NCBI RefSeq assembly: GCF_024451105.1
Contig: NZ_JANGEY010000001.1
Coordinates: 1 to 64,000 of the forward strand
Origin: Stutzerimonas stutzeri
GTDB lineage: Bacteria; Pseudomonadota; Gammaproteobacteria; Pseudomonadales; Pseudomonadaceae
DNA length: 64,000 nt
Direction of reading: 5' to 3'
In this document: piece by piece, positions 1 through 10,915 of the stretch
How positions within the stretch are numbered: the first letter of the stretch is position 1
How the letters are laid out: every line of letters begins with the position of its first letter
The notes under the pieces: model-generated
What the model was told of the DNA's origin: nothing
The model's database searches: none
What the model saw: only the letters and a program-made list of their open reading frames with translations
Translations under genes and position numbers: made by a program

Positions 1-2061
1 AGCATCGCCAGCGTGACCAGCGGCACCGGCGGCACGGCGGTGCTGAATGCCGACGGCACGGTGACCTTCACCCCGGATGCCGACTTCAACGGCGTGGCCA
101 CCTTCAGCTACACGGTGACCGACGGCAACCTGGTCTCCAACACCGCCACCGTCACGGTCAACGTGGCTCCGGTGAACGACGCTCCGGTGGCCCAGAACGA
201 TGCGGTCACCGTCAGCGAGGACGTGCCGTTCAGCTCCAGCATCAGCCTGCTGGCCAACGACAGCGACGTCGACGGCGACAGCCTGTCGGTGGTGGCGGGG
301 ACCTTCGTCACCGCCCAGGGCGGCAGCATCGTGATCGCCGCCGACGGCAGCTACACCTACACGCCGCCGGCGGACTTCCACGGCACCGACACGGTGGACT
401 ACACCGTCACCGACGGCAGCCTGACCGACACCGCGACCCTGACCCTGACGGTCACGCCGGTGAACGACGCCCCGGTGGGCGCCGGTGCCAGCGTCACGAC
501 CGCGGAGGACACCCCGGTCAGCGGCCAGGTGACCGCCAGCGACGTGGACGGCGACAGCCTGACCTTCGCCAAGGCCAGCGACCCGAGCCACGGCAGCGTC
601 ACGGTCGATAACGATGGCCGCTGGACCTACACGCCGGATCCGGACTACCACGGTCCCGACAGCTTCACCGTAACGGTCAGCGACGGCCAGGGCGGCATCA
701 GCTCGATCACCGTGCGCATCACCGTGACCCCGGTGGCCGACGTCGCCGTGATCGGCGGCGCCGATACCGGTACGGTCACCGAGGACGCCGATGTCGACGG
801 CAGCGGCAAGCTCAATGCATCTGGCAGCCTGACCATCAGCGATGCCGACACTGGCGAAGCCGCCTTCCAGACCACCGTCAGCGCGGCACCGGGCACCCTC
901 GGCAGCCTGAGCCTCGACGCCAGCGGCGCCTGGAGCTACTCGGTCGCCAACAGCGCCGTGCAGTACCTCAAGGCCGGCGAAACCAAGCTCGAGACCTTCA
1001 CCGTCAAGGCGCTCGACGGCACCGAGCACCAGGTGCAGGTCACCATCACCGGCGTCAACGACGCCGCACTGATCAGTGGCAGTTCCCGCGGCAGCGTGCA
1101 GGAAGACACCACCCTGACGAGCGCGGGGCGTCTGCTGGTCAGCGATGCCGACAGCGGCCAGGCCACCTTCGTCGCCCAGCAGGGCGTCGCCGGCAGCTAC
1201 GGCAGCTTCACCATCGATGCCGCCGGCAACTGGACCTATCTGCTGGATAACGACGCTCGTCATGTGCAGCGCCTGACCAGCAGCGAGACGGTGACCGAAC
1301 GCTTCGTCGTGCGTACCCTCGACGGCACCGAGCAGGTGATCGAGATCAGCGTGCGCGGTCTGGACGACGCGCCGCCGACGCCACCGCAGGCACCGGCGCC
1401 GGCCACACCACCGGCCAGCGAGCCGCCGGCCGCGCCCAGCAGTCCAAGTCCGGCGCCCGCTCCTGCCCCGATCGTCGCCAGCAGCCCGCTGCAGGCGCCG
1501 CTGGCGGACCCCAGGCCGACGCTCAGCACCTTAGGCTCGGCAAGCGACGCGCTCGACCCGATGCAGCGCGCCGCACTCAGCGACGTCTACACCAGCAGCA
1601 CCGGCTTCCGCGTGGTGGTGATGGAGGCGCCCGAGCCGACCCTGACGCTGTATCGCGGCATGGGCGACCAGTACGCCGATGCAGGGGCCGTCACCAGCTT
1701 CTCGATCCCCTACGATGCCTTCGTGCACACCGATCCGCAGGCACGCGTGGTGCTGTCCGCCATGCAGGCCAACGGCGAGCGGCTGCCGGACTGGCTGGTC
1801 TTCAACCCGCTGACCGGCAAGTTCGAGGTGGTGGCGCCGGACGGCTTCCGCGGCGACGTGACGATCAAGGTGGTCGCCCGCGACAGCCAGGGGCGCGAGG
1901 TGAGCACGATGTTCCGCATCAGCATCGGCGAGCGACAGAACTCTGCCGGTAACGGCGGTCGCGCCGGCCTCAGCGAACAGTTGCGCGCCGCCGCCAAACG
2001 TTCGGCTCTCGCCTTTGGCGAACTGCCGGTCGGCAAGCCGGCGCGTAGCCAGGTACTTTGA
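1..2061 (+). CDS. 3' end of a giant cadherin-like/VCBS repeat surface protein (5' truncated)
   Basis: The reading frame is open from base 1, so the N-terminus lies outside the window; 686 residues are visible. They contain a partial and then two complete cadherin-like ('tandem-95') repeats, each ending in a [10 protein letters not shown]-type junction with DVDGDSL calcium-site-like motifs (residues ~1-245). Two VCBS-type repeats with [18 protein letters not shown] and GNWTYLLDN motifs follow (~245-455), then a Pro/Ala/Ser-rich linker (~460-505) and a C-terminal CADG/Ig-like domain with [16 protein letters not shown] (~530-645). Such proteins are typically large secreted or cell-surface adhesins. 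No RTX nonapeptide block is visible near the C-terminus. The stop overlaps the next start (TGATG), so this is the first visible gene of a three-gene operon with two HlyD-type proteins that probably export or process it. The exact function cannot be told from the C-terminus alone. Confidence 0.85.
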   Translation, partial: SIASVTSGTGGTAVLNADGTVTFTPDADFNGVATFSYTVTDGNLVSNTATVTVNVAPVNDAPVAQNDAVTVSEDVPFSSSISLLANDSDVDGDSLSVVAGTFVTAQGGSIVIAADGSYTYTPPADFHGTDTVDYTVTDGSLTDTATLTLTVTPVNDAPVGAGASVTTAEDTPVSGQVTASDVDGDSLTFAKASDPSHGSVTVDNDGRWTYTPDPDYHGPDSFTVTVSDGQGGISSITVRITVTPVADVAVIGGADTGTVTEDADVDGSGKLNASGSLTISDADTGEAAFQTTVSAAPGTLGSLSLDASGAWSYSVANSAVQYLKAGETKLETFTVKALDGTEHQVQVTITGVNDAALISGSSRGSVQEDTTLTSAGRLLVSDADSGQATFVAQQGVAGSYGSFTIDAAGNWTYLLDNDARHVQRLTSSETVTERFVVRTLDGTEQVIEISVRGLDDAPPTPPQAPAPATPPASEPPAAPSSPSPAPAPAPIVASSPLQAPLADPRPTLSTLGSASDALDPMQRAALSDVYTSSTGFRVVVMEAPEPTLTLYRGMGDQYADAGAVTSFSIPYDAFVHTDPQARVVLSAMQANGERLPDWLVFNPLTGKFEVVAPDGFRGDVTIKVVARDSQGREVSTMFRISIGERQNSAGNGGRAGLSEQLRAAAKRSALAFGELPVGKPARSQVL

Positions 2062-3413
2062 TGGAGCAGACCTTGCAGGAGACTCATCCGCTGGGCGTGT
2101 TGCTCGAGCTGGGGCGACGGGTGCGGCATGCCGCCTCGCTGGCCGAGCTGGAGTTCATCGCGGTGAACGACAGCCACCAGCTGGTGCCCTACCGGCAGGC
2201 TGCCCTGTGGTCGGCGACGCAGGGCGTCGGCTGCCTGTCGGGGGTGGTTCAGGTCGAGGCCAACGTGCCCTATGTGCAGTGGCTGGCCAAGGTCTGCCGC
2301 CATCTGGCGCAGACCGGTGCCGGGGCGCAGCGGGTCGATGCCGCCAGCCTGCCCGAGCCGCTCGCCGGGGAATGGCGCGAATGGCTGCCGCGCCATGCGC
2401 TGTGGCTGCCGCTGGCCGCCACCGATGCGGAACAGGCACCGCTCGCCGGCCTGCTGCTGGCCCGCGAGCTGCCCTGGGCGGAGCGCGAGCTGGCCCTGCT
2501 CGGCGAATGGATGGACATCTGGCGGCATGCCTGGCTGGCCCGGCAGCCTCGGCCGCGCTGGCCCTGGCGACGGCATCCGCTACCCGGCACGCCGCCGCGG
2601 CGCTGGTGGCAGTCGCGCGCGCTGCGCTGGGGCAGCGCCGCCGTGCTGCTCGCCGCGCTGCCGGTGCGCCTCAGCGTGCTGGCACCCGGCGAGCTGGTTC
2701 CGGCCCAGCCGGCGCTGATCCGCGCCTCCCTCGAAGGGGTGATCGACAGCTTCCACGTCCAGCCGAACCAGGAGGTACGCGAGGGCCAGCCGCTGTTCGG
2801 TTTCGACGAGCTGCTGATCCAGAGCCGTCTGGAGGTGGCGCGTCAGGCGCTCGCCACCGCCGAGGCCGAATACCGTCAGACCCAGCAGCAGGCGCTGCTC
2901 GATCCCCGGTCCAAGGCCCAGCTGGCCGTGCTGACCGGCAAGATCGAGGAAAAGCGCGCCGAGGTGGCGCTGGTCAGCGACCAGCTGGGCCGCGCCCGGG
3001 TCCTCGCCCCGCGCGCCGGCATCGCGCTGTTCGACGATCCGTCGGAATGGATCGGCCGGCCGGTCGCCGTCGGCGAGCGCATCATGCGCATCGCCACCCC
3101 AGGCGATGTCGAGGTCGAGGCCTGGGTGCCGCTGGCCGACGCGATTCCCCTGGAGGCGGGCGCCCGGGTCAACCTGTTCCTCAATGCCAGTCCGCTCGAT
3201 CCGGTGGAGGCGCAGTTGCGCTACCTGGCCCACGACGCCGTGCAGCGCCCCGATGGCAGCTATGCCTACCGCCTGCGCGCCAGCCTGGTCGCGCCGACCG
3301 ACTACCGGGTCGGCCTCAAGGGCAACGCCAAGCTGCACGGCCGCTGGGTGCCGCTGGGCTACTGGGTGCTGCGCCGGCCGCTGGCCAGCCTGCGCACCAC
3401 GGTCGGGTGGTAG
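2061..3413 (+). CDS. GAF-like domain plus HlyD-type membrane-fusion (adaptor) protein
   Basis: A 450-residue protein whose ATG (2061) overlaps the stop of the adhesin gene by one base; a TTG three bases earlier is an alternative start. Residues ~15-155 resemble a GAF-type sensory domain. A single membrane segment at ~189-206 follows an Arg/Pro/Trp-rich stretch. The rest has the barrel-sandwich ([18 protein letters not shown]), coiled-coil hairpin (~255-320) and beta-barrel regions of HlyD/RND periplasmic adaptors. Such adaptors bridge an inner-membrane exporter to a TolC-like outer-membrane channel. No ABC or RND pump is seen in the window; the next gene is an M50/HlyD fusion. The GAF fold is inferred from position and composition, not from a signature motif. 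Confidence 0.75.
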   Translation: MEQTLQETHPLGVLLELGRRVRHAASLAELEFIAVNDSHQLVPYRQAALWSATQGVGCLSGVVQVEANVPYVQWLAKVCRHLAQTGAGAQRVDAASLPEPLAGEWREWLPRHALWLPLAATDAEQAPLAGLLLARELPWAERELALLGEWMDIWRHAWLARQPRPRWPWRRHPLPGTPPRRWWQSRALRWGSAAVLLAALPVRLSVLAPGELVPAQPALIRASLEGVIDSFHVQPNQEVREGQPLFGFDELLIQSRLEVARQALATAEAEYRQTQQQALLDPRSKAQLAVLTGKIEEKRAEVALVSDQLGRARVLAPRAGIALFDDPSEWIGRPVAVGERIMRIATPGDVEVEAWVPLADAIPLEAGARVNLFLNASPLDPVEAQLRYLAHDAVQRPDGSYAYRLRASLVAPTDYRVGLKGNAKLHGRWVPLGYWVLRRPLASLRTTVGW

Positions 3414-3415
3414 AC

Positions 3416-5515
3416 GTGCCGCTGCCGTCACTGCGCGAGGAGCTGGATCTGCTGCCGGGGCCGCTGCTGGCCGACGGCCAGCCCAGCTGGACCCTGCACG
3501 ACCCGGTGCGCAACCGCTTCTTCAGCATCGACTGGCCGACCTTCGAGGTGCTGCAGCGCTGGTCGTTCGACGATCCGGCGGCGATCGCCGAGTCGATCGC
3601 CACCGCCACCACGCTGCAGCTGGAGGCCGAGGATGTCCGCCAGGTGGTGCGCTTCCTGCTCGACAACCAGCTGGTCAAGCCCGAGGGCCAGGGCGCGGCA
3701 CGCCAGCTCGCCGAGCGCCGTGCGCGCCAGGAAGGCAGCCGCCTGAAGTGGCTGCTGCACCACTACCTGTTCTTCCGCGTGCCGCTGTGGCGGCCGGACG
3801 CCTGGCTCGACCGCTGGCAGGGCGTGGCCGGGCTGTTCGCCACGCGCGGCTTCATCCTGCTCACCCTGCTGGCCCTGGGCCTGGGCCTGTCCCAGGTGCT
3901 GCGCCAGTGGGACGGCTTCATCGCCTCGCTGGTCGACACCTTCAGCTGGCAGGGACTGGCGGCCTATGGCGTGGCGCTGCTGCTGGTCAAGTTCCTCCAC
4001 GAGCTGGGCCACGCCTTCACCGCCAAGCGCCTCGGCTGCCGGGTGCCGACCATGGGCGTGGCCTTCCTGGTGCTCTGGCCGATGGCCTACACCGACACCA
4101 ACGAGACCTGGCGCCTGACCAGCCGCTGGCGGCGCCTGCAGGTCGCCTCGGCCGGCATCCTCACCGAGCTGGTGATCGCCGCCTGGGCGACCCTGGCCTG
4201 GGCGCTGCTGCCGGACGGCGGGCTGCGCTCGGCGGCCTTTGTGCTGGCCACCACCAGTTGGGTCGCCACCCTGGCGATCAACGCCAGTCCGTTCATGCGT
4301 TTCGACGGCTACTTCATCCTCTCCGACTGGCTGGACATGCCCAACCTGCACGAGCGCAGCTTCGCCCTGGCGCGCTGGAAGCTGCGCGAGTGGCTGTTCG
4401 CCCTCGACGAGGAGCGTCCCGAGCACTTCTCGCCGCGCCGCGAGGCCTGGCTGATCGCCTTCGCCTGGGCGACCTGGCTGTACCGCCTGGTGGTGTTCCT
4501 CGGCATCGCCGTGCTGGTCTACCACTTCTTCGTCAAGCTGCTGGGAATCCTCCTGTTCCTGGTGGAAATCGTCTGGTTCATCGCCATGCCCATCCGTAAC
4601 GAACTGCAGGCCTGGCGGCAGCGCTGGGCACTGATCCGCCAGCGCCGCCGCAGCCGCCTGAGTCTCGCCCTGCTGCTCGGCCTGATCGCCCTGCTGGCGC
4701 TGCCCTGGCCGGGCCGCGTGCCCTCCAGCGGCGTGCTGCGCCCGGCCGAGGTGTGGCCGCTGTTCGCCCCCGGTCCGGCCCGCCTCGAGCATCTCGCCCA
4801 CCGCGAGGGGCAGGCGGTGCAGGCCGGCGCGGAGCTGCTGCGCCTGGCCGCCCCCGAGCTGCAGCTGCGCCGCGAGGCGCTGCTCGCGCGCATCCAGGCG
4901 CTGCGCTGGCAGGCCGCATCGGCCGGCTTCGGCGAGGAATCGCGGGCCTTGCTGCAGAGTCGTCAGGAGGAACTGGCCACCGCCAGCGCCGAGCTGGCCA
5001 GCCTCGACGAACAGCTGGCCCGCTACGCGCCCCGGGCGCCGTTCGCCGGCCAGCTGCGCGATCTCGATCCCGACCTGCAGGCCGGCCAGTGGCTGGCGGC
5101 CAAGGAGCCGATCGCCCTGCTGGTCGGCGCCGGCAGCCTGGTGGAAACCTACCTGGACGAGGAGCAGATCAAGCGCATCGCCATCGGCGATCGCGGCACC
5201 TTCCTCAGCGACGGCGGCGAGGGGCCGCTGCTGCAGCTGCGGGTCAGCAACCTGGATGCCGACGCCAGCCGCGTGCTCGGCAACGGCATGCTCGCCGCCC
5301 AGGCCGGCGGGCACGTACTGACCCGCCCGCGCGGCGAGCAGCTGGTGCCGGAACAGGCGGTGTATCGGGTCACCCTGACGGTGGAGTCGCCGCTGGACAG
5401 CCTCGCCGGGCAGTCCTGGCGGGGCCGGGTGGTGGTGCACGGACGCTGGGAGGCCCCGGCCGCGCGCTACCTGCGCAATGCGCTGGCGGTGCTGGTACGC
5501 GAGGCCAGTTTCTGA
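3416..5515 (+). CDS. M50 (site-2 protease-like) integral membrane metallopeptidase fused to a HlyD-like adaptor
   Basis: About 699 residues. I chose the GTG at 3416 because a GGTGG sits five bases upstream; a GTG at 3407 is also in frame and would overlap the preceding stop. The N-terminal ~120 residues are soluble. A multi-pass region follows with the zinc motif HELGH at residues 195-199 and the second M50 motif in [12 protein letters not shown] (Asp297), so the catalytic residues are intact. After further membrane segments (to ~435) a periplasmic HlyD-like part begins, with the lipoyl-like [16 protein letters not shown] and a coiled coil (~470-560). The fusion of a site-2-type protease with an adaptor, directly behind a giant repeat protein and another HlyD, suggests export or membrane release of that protein. 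Role inferred, not proven. Confidence 0.8.
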   Translation: MPLPSLREELDLLPGPLLADGQPSWTLHDPVRNRFFSIDWPTFEVLQRWSFDDPAAIAESIATATTLQLEAEDVRQVVRFLLDNQLVKPEGQGAARQLAERRARQEGSRLKWLLHHYLFFRVPLWRPDAWLDRWQGVAGLFATRGFILLTLLALGLGLSQVLRQWDGFIASLVDTFSWQGLAAYGVALLLVKFLHELGHAFTAKRLGCRVPTMGVAFLVLWPMAYTDTNETWRLTSRWRRLQVASAGILTELVIAAWATLAWALLPDGGLRSAAFVLATTSWVATLAINASPFMRFDGYFILSDWLDMPNLHERSFALARWKLREWLFALDEERPEHFSPRREAWLIAFAWATWLYRLVVFLGIAVLVYHFFVKLLGILLFLVEIVWFIAMPIRNELQAWRQRWALIRQRRRSRLSLALLLGLIALLALPWPGRVPSSGVLRPAEVWPLFAPGPARLEHLAHREGQAVQAGAELLRLAAPELQLRREALLARIQALRWQAASAGFGEESRALLQSRQEELATASAELASLDEQLARYAPRAPFAGQLRDLDPDLQAGQWLAAKEPIALLVGAGSLVETYLDEEQIKRIAIGDRGTFLSDGGEGPLLQLRVSNLDADASRVLGNGMLAAQAGGHVLTRPRGEQLVPEQAVYRVTLTVESPLDSLAGQSWRGRVVVHGRWEAPAARYLRNALAVLVREASF

Positions 5516-5520
5516 AAGGA

Positions 5521-5542
5521 GCCGCCGGAACGCTCCGGCGGC
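5521..5542. terminator. Hairpin between convergent M50/HlyD and gloA genes
   Basis: GCCGCCGGA/TCCGGCGGC is a perfect 9-bp stem with a 4-base loop, 5 bases after the upstream stop and just before the convergent gloA stop. There is no clear U tract, so termination strength is uncertain. Confidence 0.5.
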
Positions 5543-5551
5543 AGTGCGGCA

Positions 5552-5944
5552 TCAGTCCTTGCGCTGCGGAGAGAGCAGCTCGATCTTGTAGCCGTCCGGG
5601 TCCTCGACGAAGGCGAGGATGCTCGAACCGTGCTTCATCGGCCCCGGCTCGCGGGTGATCTTGCCGCCGCGGACGCGGATGTCCTCGCAGGCCTTGTAGA
5701 CGTCCTCGACTTCCAGGGCGATGTGGCCGTAGCCGCTGCCCAGCTCGTAGCTGTCCACGCCCCAGTTGTAGGTCAGCTCGATGACGCTGTTCTCGGCCTC
5801 GTTGCCGTAACCGACGAAGGCCAGGGTGAACTGGCCGTCCGGGTAGTCCTTGCGGCGCAGCAGGGTCATGCCCAGCACTTCGGTGTAGAAGGCGATCGAC
5901 TTGTCCAGGTCGCCGACGCGCAGCATGGTGTGCAGCAGACGCAT
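5552..5944 (-). CDS. gloA: Lactoylglutathione lyase (glyoxalase I)
   Basis: Converts the hemithioacetal of methylglyoxal and glutathione to S-lactoylglutathione in the cytoplasm. The 130-residue product has the metal ligands His5, Glu56, His74 and Glu122 at the positions known for the nickel-type E. coli GloA. I chose the ATG at 5944 over the upstream in-frame start because GGAGG lies 7 bases before it and the family begins [10 protein letters not shown]. The gene follows argG on the same strand after an 81-base gap, as in P. aeruginosa. It converges with the M50/HlyD gene. Confidence 0.97.
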   Translation of the reverse strand: MRLLHTMLRVGDLDKSIAFYTEVLGMTLLRRKDYPDGQFTLAFVGYGNEAENSVIELTYNWGVDSYELGSGYGHIALEVEDVYKACEDIRVRGGKITREPGPMKHGSSILAFVEDPDGYKIELLSPQRKD

Positions 5945-6025
5945 GTTGAGTCCTCCAGGTTGTTGCAGAAAGACGAACCCCGGCACGCGGCCGGGGTCGT
6001 CTGGATCAGTGCAGGAGCGCGCCCG

Positions 6026-7246
<1,221 letters not shown>

Positions 7247-7510
7247 TCGTTACTCCACGGGGGGTTGCTACGAAAAAAGGCATTCTAGCCCCGCCTCCGG
7301 CGAAATTACAGGGGCGCGGCTGCACAGGTGACGGGAAGATCCGCCCGGTTTCCCCGGCCCCGCCGGAAGGCACGCCTCCGCGGTTTTGCCGACGCGATCG
7401 CCCCTGAATCCGCAGCGCCCCGGTCGTCCGAGCGCCCCGCTGCGGATGACCGTCCGCGCACTTTTCGGTAGCATCATGCCCCTACGAGTCACCCCGCCTG
7501 GAATTCCCGC

Positions 7511-8557
7511 ATGTCCGACCGCCTGACCCTGCTGCGTCCCGACGACTGGCACATCCACCTGCGCGACGGCGCCGCCCTGGCGCACACCGTGCCCGACGCC
7601 GCGCGCACCTTCGGCCGCGCCATCATCATGCCCAACCTGGTGCCGCCGGTGCGCAACGCCGAACAGGCCGCGGCCTACCGCGAGCGCATCCTGGCCGCCC
7701 GTCCGGCCGGCAGCCGCTTCGAGCCGCTGATGGTGCTCTACCTCACCGACAACACCACGGTCGAGGAGGTCCGCGCCGCCAGGGCCGGCGGTCTGGTGCA
7801 CGCCGCCAAGCTGTACCCGGCCGGCGCCACCACCAACTCGGACTCGGGGGTGACCAGCATCGACAAGATCTTCCCGGTGCTCGAGGCGATGGCCGAGGTC
7901 GGCCTGCCGCTGCTGGTGCACGGCGAGGTGACCCGCGCCGAGATCGACGTGTTCGACCGCGAGAAGCGCTTCATCGACGAACACCTGACCCGCGTGGTCG
8001 AGCGCTTCCCGAGCCTCAAGGTGGTGTTCGAGCACATCACCACCGCCGATGCCGCGCAGTTCGTGCTGGCCGCCCCGGCCAACGTCGGCGCCACCATCAC
8101 CGCCCACCACCTGCTGTACAACCGCAACCACATGCTGGTCGGCGGCATCCGCCCGCACTTCTACTGCCTGCCGATCCTCAAGCGCAACACCCACCAGGAA
8201 GCCCTGCTGGATGCCGCCACCAGCGGCAACCCGAAGTTCTTCCTCGGCACCGACTCGGCGCCTCACGCCAAGCACGCCAAGGAAGCCGCCTGCGGCTGCG
8301 CCGGCTGCTACACCGCCTATGCGGCCATCGAGCTGTACGCCGAGGCCTTCGAGCAGCGCAACGCGCTGGACAGGCTGGAAGGCTTCGCCAGCTGCTTCGG
8401 TCCGGACTTCTACGGCCTGCCGCGCAACAGCGACACCATCACCCTGGTGCGCGAGGACTGGGTGGCGCCCACCGAACTGCAGTTCGGCGACCACCCGCTG
8501 GTGCCGCTGCGCGCCGGCGAGAAGATCCGCTGGCGCGTGCTGGGGGAGCAGGCATGA
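7511..8557 (+). CDS. pyrC: Dihydroorotase (PyrC type)
   Basis: Zinc amidohydrolase that interconverts carbamoyl-aspartate and dihydroorotate in pyrimidine synthesis. The 348-residue product has the N-terminal metal motif [10 protein letters not shown], the region of the carbamylated lysine in [18 protein letters not shown] (~95-115) and [16 protein letters not shown] with the catalytic Asp near the C-terminus. This is the short E. coli-like PyrC class, not the inactive PyrC' that accompanies aspartate transcarbamylase in pseudomonads. It overlaps rnt by 4 bases (ATGA), so the two are translationally coupled. Confidence 0.98.
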   Translation: MSDRLTLLRPDDWHIHLRDGAALAHTVPDAARTFGRAIIMPNLVPPVRNAEQAAAYRERILAARPAGSRFEPLMVLYLTDNTTVEEVRAARAGGLVHAAKLYPAGATTNSDSGVTSIDKIFPVLEAMAEVGLPLLVHGEVTRAEIDVFDREKRFIDEHLTRVVERFPSLKVVFEHITTADAAQFVLAAPANVGATITAHHLLYNRNHMLVGGIRPHFYCLPILKRNTHQEALLDAATSGNPKFFLGTDSAPHAKHAKEAACGCAGCYTAYAAIELYAEAFEQRNALDRLEGFASCFGPDFYGLPRNSDTITLVREDWVAPTELQFGDHPLVPLRAGEKIRWRVLGEQA

Positions 8558-9231
8558 GCGAGCAGATCGACTACGAGGAGTACGAACAGGAAGCCCATGC
8601 CGGCGGCTTCAAGCCGCCGATGGCGCGCCGCTTCCGCGGCTTCCTGCCGGTGGTGGTGGACGTCGAGACCGGCGGTTTCAACGCCGCCACCGACGCCCTG
8701 CTGGAGATCGCCGCCACCACCATCGCCATGGACGACGACGGCCTGCTCTACCCGGAGCACACCTACTTCTTCCGCATCGAGCCGTTCGAGGGCGCCAACA
8801 TCGAGCAGGCCGCGCTGGACTTCACCGGCATCAAACTCGGCCACCCGCTGCGCATGGCGGTGAGCGAGGAGCAGGCGCTCGGCGAGATCTTCAAGGGCGT
8901 GCGCAAGTCGCTGAAGAGCAGCGGCTGCAAGCGCGCGGTGCTGGTCGGCCACAACGCGAGCTTCGACCTCGGCTTCCTCAACGCCGCGGTGGCGCGCACC
9001 GGCATCAAGCGCAATCCGTTCCACCCGTTCTCCAGCTTCGACACCGCCACCCTCGCCGGCCTCGCCTACGGGCAGACGGTGCTGGCCAAGGCCTGCCAGG
9101 CGGCGGACATCCCGTTCGACAACCGCGAGGCGCACAACGCCCGCTACGACACCGAGAAGACCGCGGAGCTGTTCTGCGGCATCGTCAACCGCTGGAAGGA
9201 GATGGGCGGCTGGATGGACTTCGAGGACTGA
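8554..9231 (+). CDS. rnt: Ribonuclease T
   Basis: DEDDh 3'-5' exoribonuclease that trims the CCA end of tRNA and matures small stable RNAs and rRNA. The 225-residue product has the ExoI motif [10 protein letters not shown] (the DxE of DEDD), Exo[17 protein letters not shown] and Exo[18 protein letters not shown] with the general-base His and final Asp. It starts inside the pyrC stop (ATGA overlap). A strong intrinsic terminator follows at 9251-9271. Confidence 0.98.
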   Translation: MSEQIDYEEYEQEAHAGGFKPPMARRFRGFLPVVVDVETGGFNAATDALLEIAATTIAMDDDGLLYPEHTYFFRIEPFEGANIEQAALDFTGIKLGHPLRMAVSEEQALGEIFKGVRKSLKSSGCKRAVLVGHNASFDLGFLNAAVARTGIKRNPFHPFSSFDTATLAGLAYGQTVLAKACQAADIPFDNREAHNARYDTEKTAELFCGIVNRWKEMGGWMDFED

Positions 9232-9250
9232 CGCCGTCGGCGACGAAGAA

Positions 9251-9271
9251 CCCGGCCGCGGCCGGGCTTTT
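9251..9271 (+). terminator. Rho-independent terminator of pyrC-rnt
   Basis: CCCGGC/GCCGGG stem with a 4-base CGCG loop, followed directly by CTTTTC, 19 bases after the rnt stop. Confidence 0.8.
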
Positions 9272-9331
9272 CATGCCCGCGCTCCGGCTGCCGCCGACCG
9301 CGGAGAATCGACAGATGGTCATTCGTCGCGT

Positions 9332-9360
9332 TTGACAATACTTCTCATTAAAACTAGCAT
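9332..9360 (+). promoter_or_regulatory. bfd promoter with overlapping Fur-box-like element
   Basis: A perfect -35 TTGACA (9332-9337), a 17-base spacer and TAGCAT (9355-9360) as -10, 34 bases upstream of bfd. The AT-rich spacer AATACTTCTCATTA resembles the core of the Fur 19-mer (ATAATNATTCTCATTA-like). Placed between -35 and -10, it would make bfd iron-repressed, as is known for bfd in Pseudomonas. The promoter is seen directly; the Fur assignment is inferred. Confidence 0.6.
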
Positions 9361-9393
9361 CGACGACATCGACCAGTTGCCGCAGGTAGTGCC

Positions 9394-9612
9394 ATGTACG
9401 TCTGTCTTTGCTTGGGTGTGACCGACCACCAGATCCGCGACGCCATCTACGAGGGCTGCTGCAGCTATCGGCAGGTGCGCGAGGCGACCGGCGTCGGCAC
9501 CCAGTGCGGCAAGTGCGCCTGCGAGGCCAAGAAGCTGGTGCGCCACACCATCCACGACGTGCACCAGGCCCAGCTCGCCCTCGCCCATCCGGCCGCCTTC
9601 GCCGCCGCCTGA
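9394..9612 (+). CDS. bfd: Bacterioferritin-associated ferredoxin
   Basis: Small [2Fe-2S] ferredoxin that docks on bacterioferritin and reduces its stored Fe(III) so iron can be released. The 72-residue product carries the four ligands Cys4, Cys6, Cys38 and Cys41 (MYVCLCLG and TQCGKC), the P. aeruginosa Bfd arrangement. Its promoter contains a likely Fur site, which fits induction under iron starvation. The partner bfr starts 131 bases downstream. Confidence 0.95.
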   Translation: MYVCLCLGVTDHQIRDAIYEGCCSYRQVREATGVGTQCGKCACEAKKLVRHTIHDVHQAQLALAHPAAFAAA

Positions 9613-9743
9613 GCGCGCGTCCTCTCCCGCCGCATCCCTCCTGCGCCGCCGTCTGGCGGCGCTTGCAGACTCCTGCATTTGACAGCCTCCCGGACCCGAC
9701 ACAGACTGATGCGTCAGTCATCACAGTCAAGGCGGACCCCGGC

Positions 9744-10214
9744 ATGAAAGGCGACAAGAAGGTCATCCAGCATCTGAACAAGATCCTCGGCAACGAGCTG
9801 ATTGCGATCAACCAGTACTTCCTGCACGCGCGCATGTACGAGGACTGGGGCCTGGAGAAACTCGGCAAGCACGAGTACCACGAGTCCATCGACGAGATGA
9901 AGCATGCCGACAAGCTGACCAAGCGCATCCTGTTCCTCGAGGGACTGCCCAACCTGCAGGATCTCGGCAAGCTGCTGATCGGCGAGAACACCAGGGAAAT
10001 GCTCGAGTGCGACCTGAAGCTGGAGCAGAAGGGCCTGGTCGACCTCAAGGAGGCCATCGCCTACTGCGAGAGCGTCGGCGACTACGGCAGCCGCGAACTG
10101 CTGGAGGACATCCTCGAATCCGAGGAGGAGCACATCGACTGGCTGGAGACCCAGCTCGGCCTGATCGACAAGGTCGGCCTGGAGAACTACCTGCAGTCGC
10201 AGATGGACGAGTGA
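9744..10214 (+). CDS. bfr: Bacterioferritin
   Basis: 24-mer heme-containing iron-storage protein. The 156-residue product begins [19 protein letters not shown]. It has ferroxidase ligands Glu18, Glu51, His54 and, further on, Glu94 and Glu127 regions ([11 protein letters not shown]), plus Met52, the axial heme ligand between subunits. It therefore looks like the BfrB-type partner of Bfd. The ATG at 9744 gives the standard family length; longer in-frame upstream extensions run into the bfd shadow. A long bidirectional hairpin ends the gene. Confidence 0.96.
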   Translation: MKGDKKVIQHLNKILGNELIAINQYFLHARMYEDWGLEKLGKHEYHESIDEMKHADKLTKRILFLEGLPNLQDLGKLLIGENTREMLECDLKLEQKGLVDLKEAIAYCESVGDYGSRELLEDILESEEEHIDWLETQLGLIDKVGLENYLQSQMDE

Positions 10215-10229
10215 CTCCGCGCTTCACCC

Positions 10230-10267
10230 AAACGAAAAGGCCCCTCGCGCGAGGGGCCTTTTCGTTT
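10230..10267. terminator. Bidirectional terminator between bfr and grxD
   Basis: A perfect 18-bp stem (AAACGAAAAGGCCCCTCG and its complement) around a 2-base centre. It has A- and T-rich ends on both strands, so it can end bfr (+) and grxD (-) transcripts. Confidence 0.9.
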
Positions 10268-10284
10268 CCGGATGTGACCGGCGA

Positions 10285-10608
10285 TCACTCGCCCTTGTGT
10301 ACCGCGGCCCGGATCAGCGGCTGCAGCTCGCCCTTCTGGTGCATCTCGAGGATGATGTCGCTGCCGCCGATCAGCTCGCCGTCGACCCACAGCTGCGGGA
10401 AGGTCGGCCAGTTGGCGTACTTCGGCAGGTTGGCGCGAATCTCCGGGTGCTGCAGGATGTCGACGTAGGCGAACTTCTCGCCGCAGGCCATCACCGCCTG
10501 CGAGGCGCGCGCGGAAAAGCCGCACTGCGGGGCATTCGGCGAGCCCTTCATGTACAGCAGGACGGGGTTGTTGGCGATCTGCTCTTTGATGGTTTCGATG
10601 ATGTCCAT
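10285..10608 (-). CDS. grxD: Monothiol glutaredoxin, Grx4 type
   Basis: Iron-sulfur cluster carrier of the CGFS class that binds a [2Fe-2S] cluster with glutathione and works with BolA-type partners. The 107-residue product has KGSPNAPQCGFS with the single active Cys29, and WPTFPQLWVDGELIGGSDI, the glutathione-binding TFPQ and GGSD motifs. It sits convergent to bfr, the same neighbourhood as in P. aeruginosa, consistent with iron homeostasis. Confidence 0.97.
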   Translation of the reverse strand: MDIIETIKEQIANNPVLLYMKGSPNAPQCGFSARASQAVMACGEKFAYVDILQHPEIRANLPKYANWPTFPQLWVDGELIGGSDIILEMHQKGELQPLIRAAVHKGE

Positions 10609-10915
10609 GGTCTACCTCGGCTGAAGGTTTTCCGGCGCGGGACCGGCGGGATGGGCGGATTGTAACGGAATCCCGTGCACGGCGCTCGGTCTTGCGCGGC
10701 GGCGGCAACGGCGACAAAACGCACCACAATGGCGCATTGCGCGCGCCGCTCCGGCGCGCGGCGCAGGCCGGCGTACCGGTTTGCGCAGCCGCGCGATTTC
10801 CCTATAAGATCGGTTTCTTTTCTCGAGTACCGCACAGTGCGGTCCCGCCGCAGTTCCCGTCCGTATCGATTCGAGATCGGTCTTTCTGCGGCCCGTCTTG
10901 ACCAGGTAGTGAATA
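10609..10915. other. grxD/argF divergent intergenic region
   Basis: 307 bases without a gene. It holds the argF promoter at its right end and a GC-rich hairpin, GCGCGCC/GGCGCGC (10741-10759). The grxD promoter must lie at the left end, but I cannot pick clear hexamers. No open frame here has coding character. Confidence 0.6.
10781..10808 (+). promoter_or_regulatory. argF promoter
   Basis: TTGCGC (10781-10786), a 16-base spacer and TATAAG (10803-10808), 107 bases upstream of the argF start. An ArgR site could overlap but I do not see a confident match. Confidence 0.5.

Noticed and set aside
1-2061. RTX toxin with a type I secretion signal
   Set aside because: No GGxGxDxUx nonapeptides are visible in the C-terminal 680 residues; only cadherin-like, VCBS and Ig-like repeats are seen. 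The missing N-terminus could still change this.
3428-5440. A ~670-codon minus-strand open frame opposite the M50/HlyD gene
   Set aside because: Same pattern: Gln/Gly/Ala/His-rich antisense shadow of a gene with intact HELGH and membrane helices.
9679-9684. A TTGACA as the -35 of a separate bfr promoter
   Set aside because: No acceptable -10 is found 16-18 bases downstream, so I did not call a promoter.
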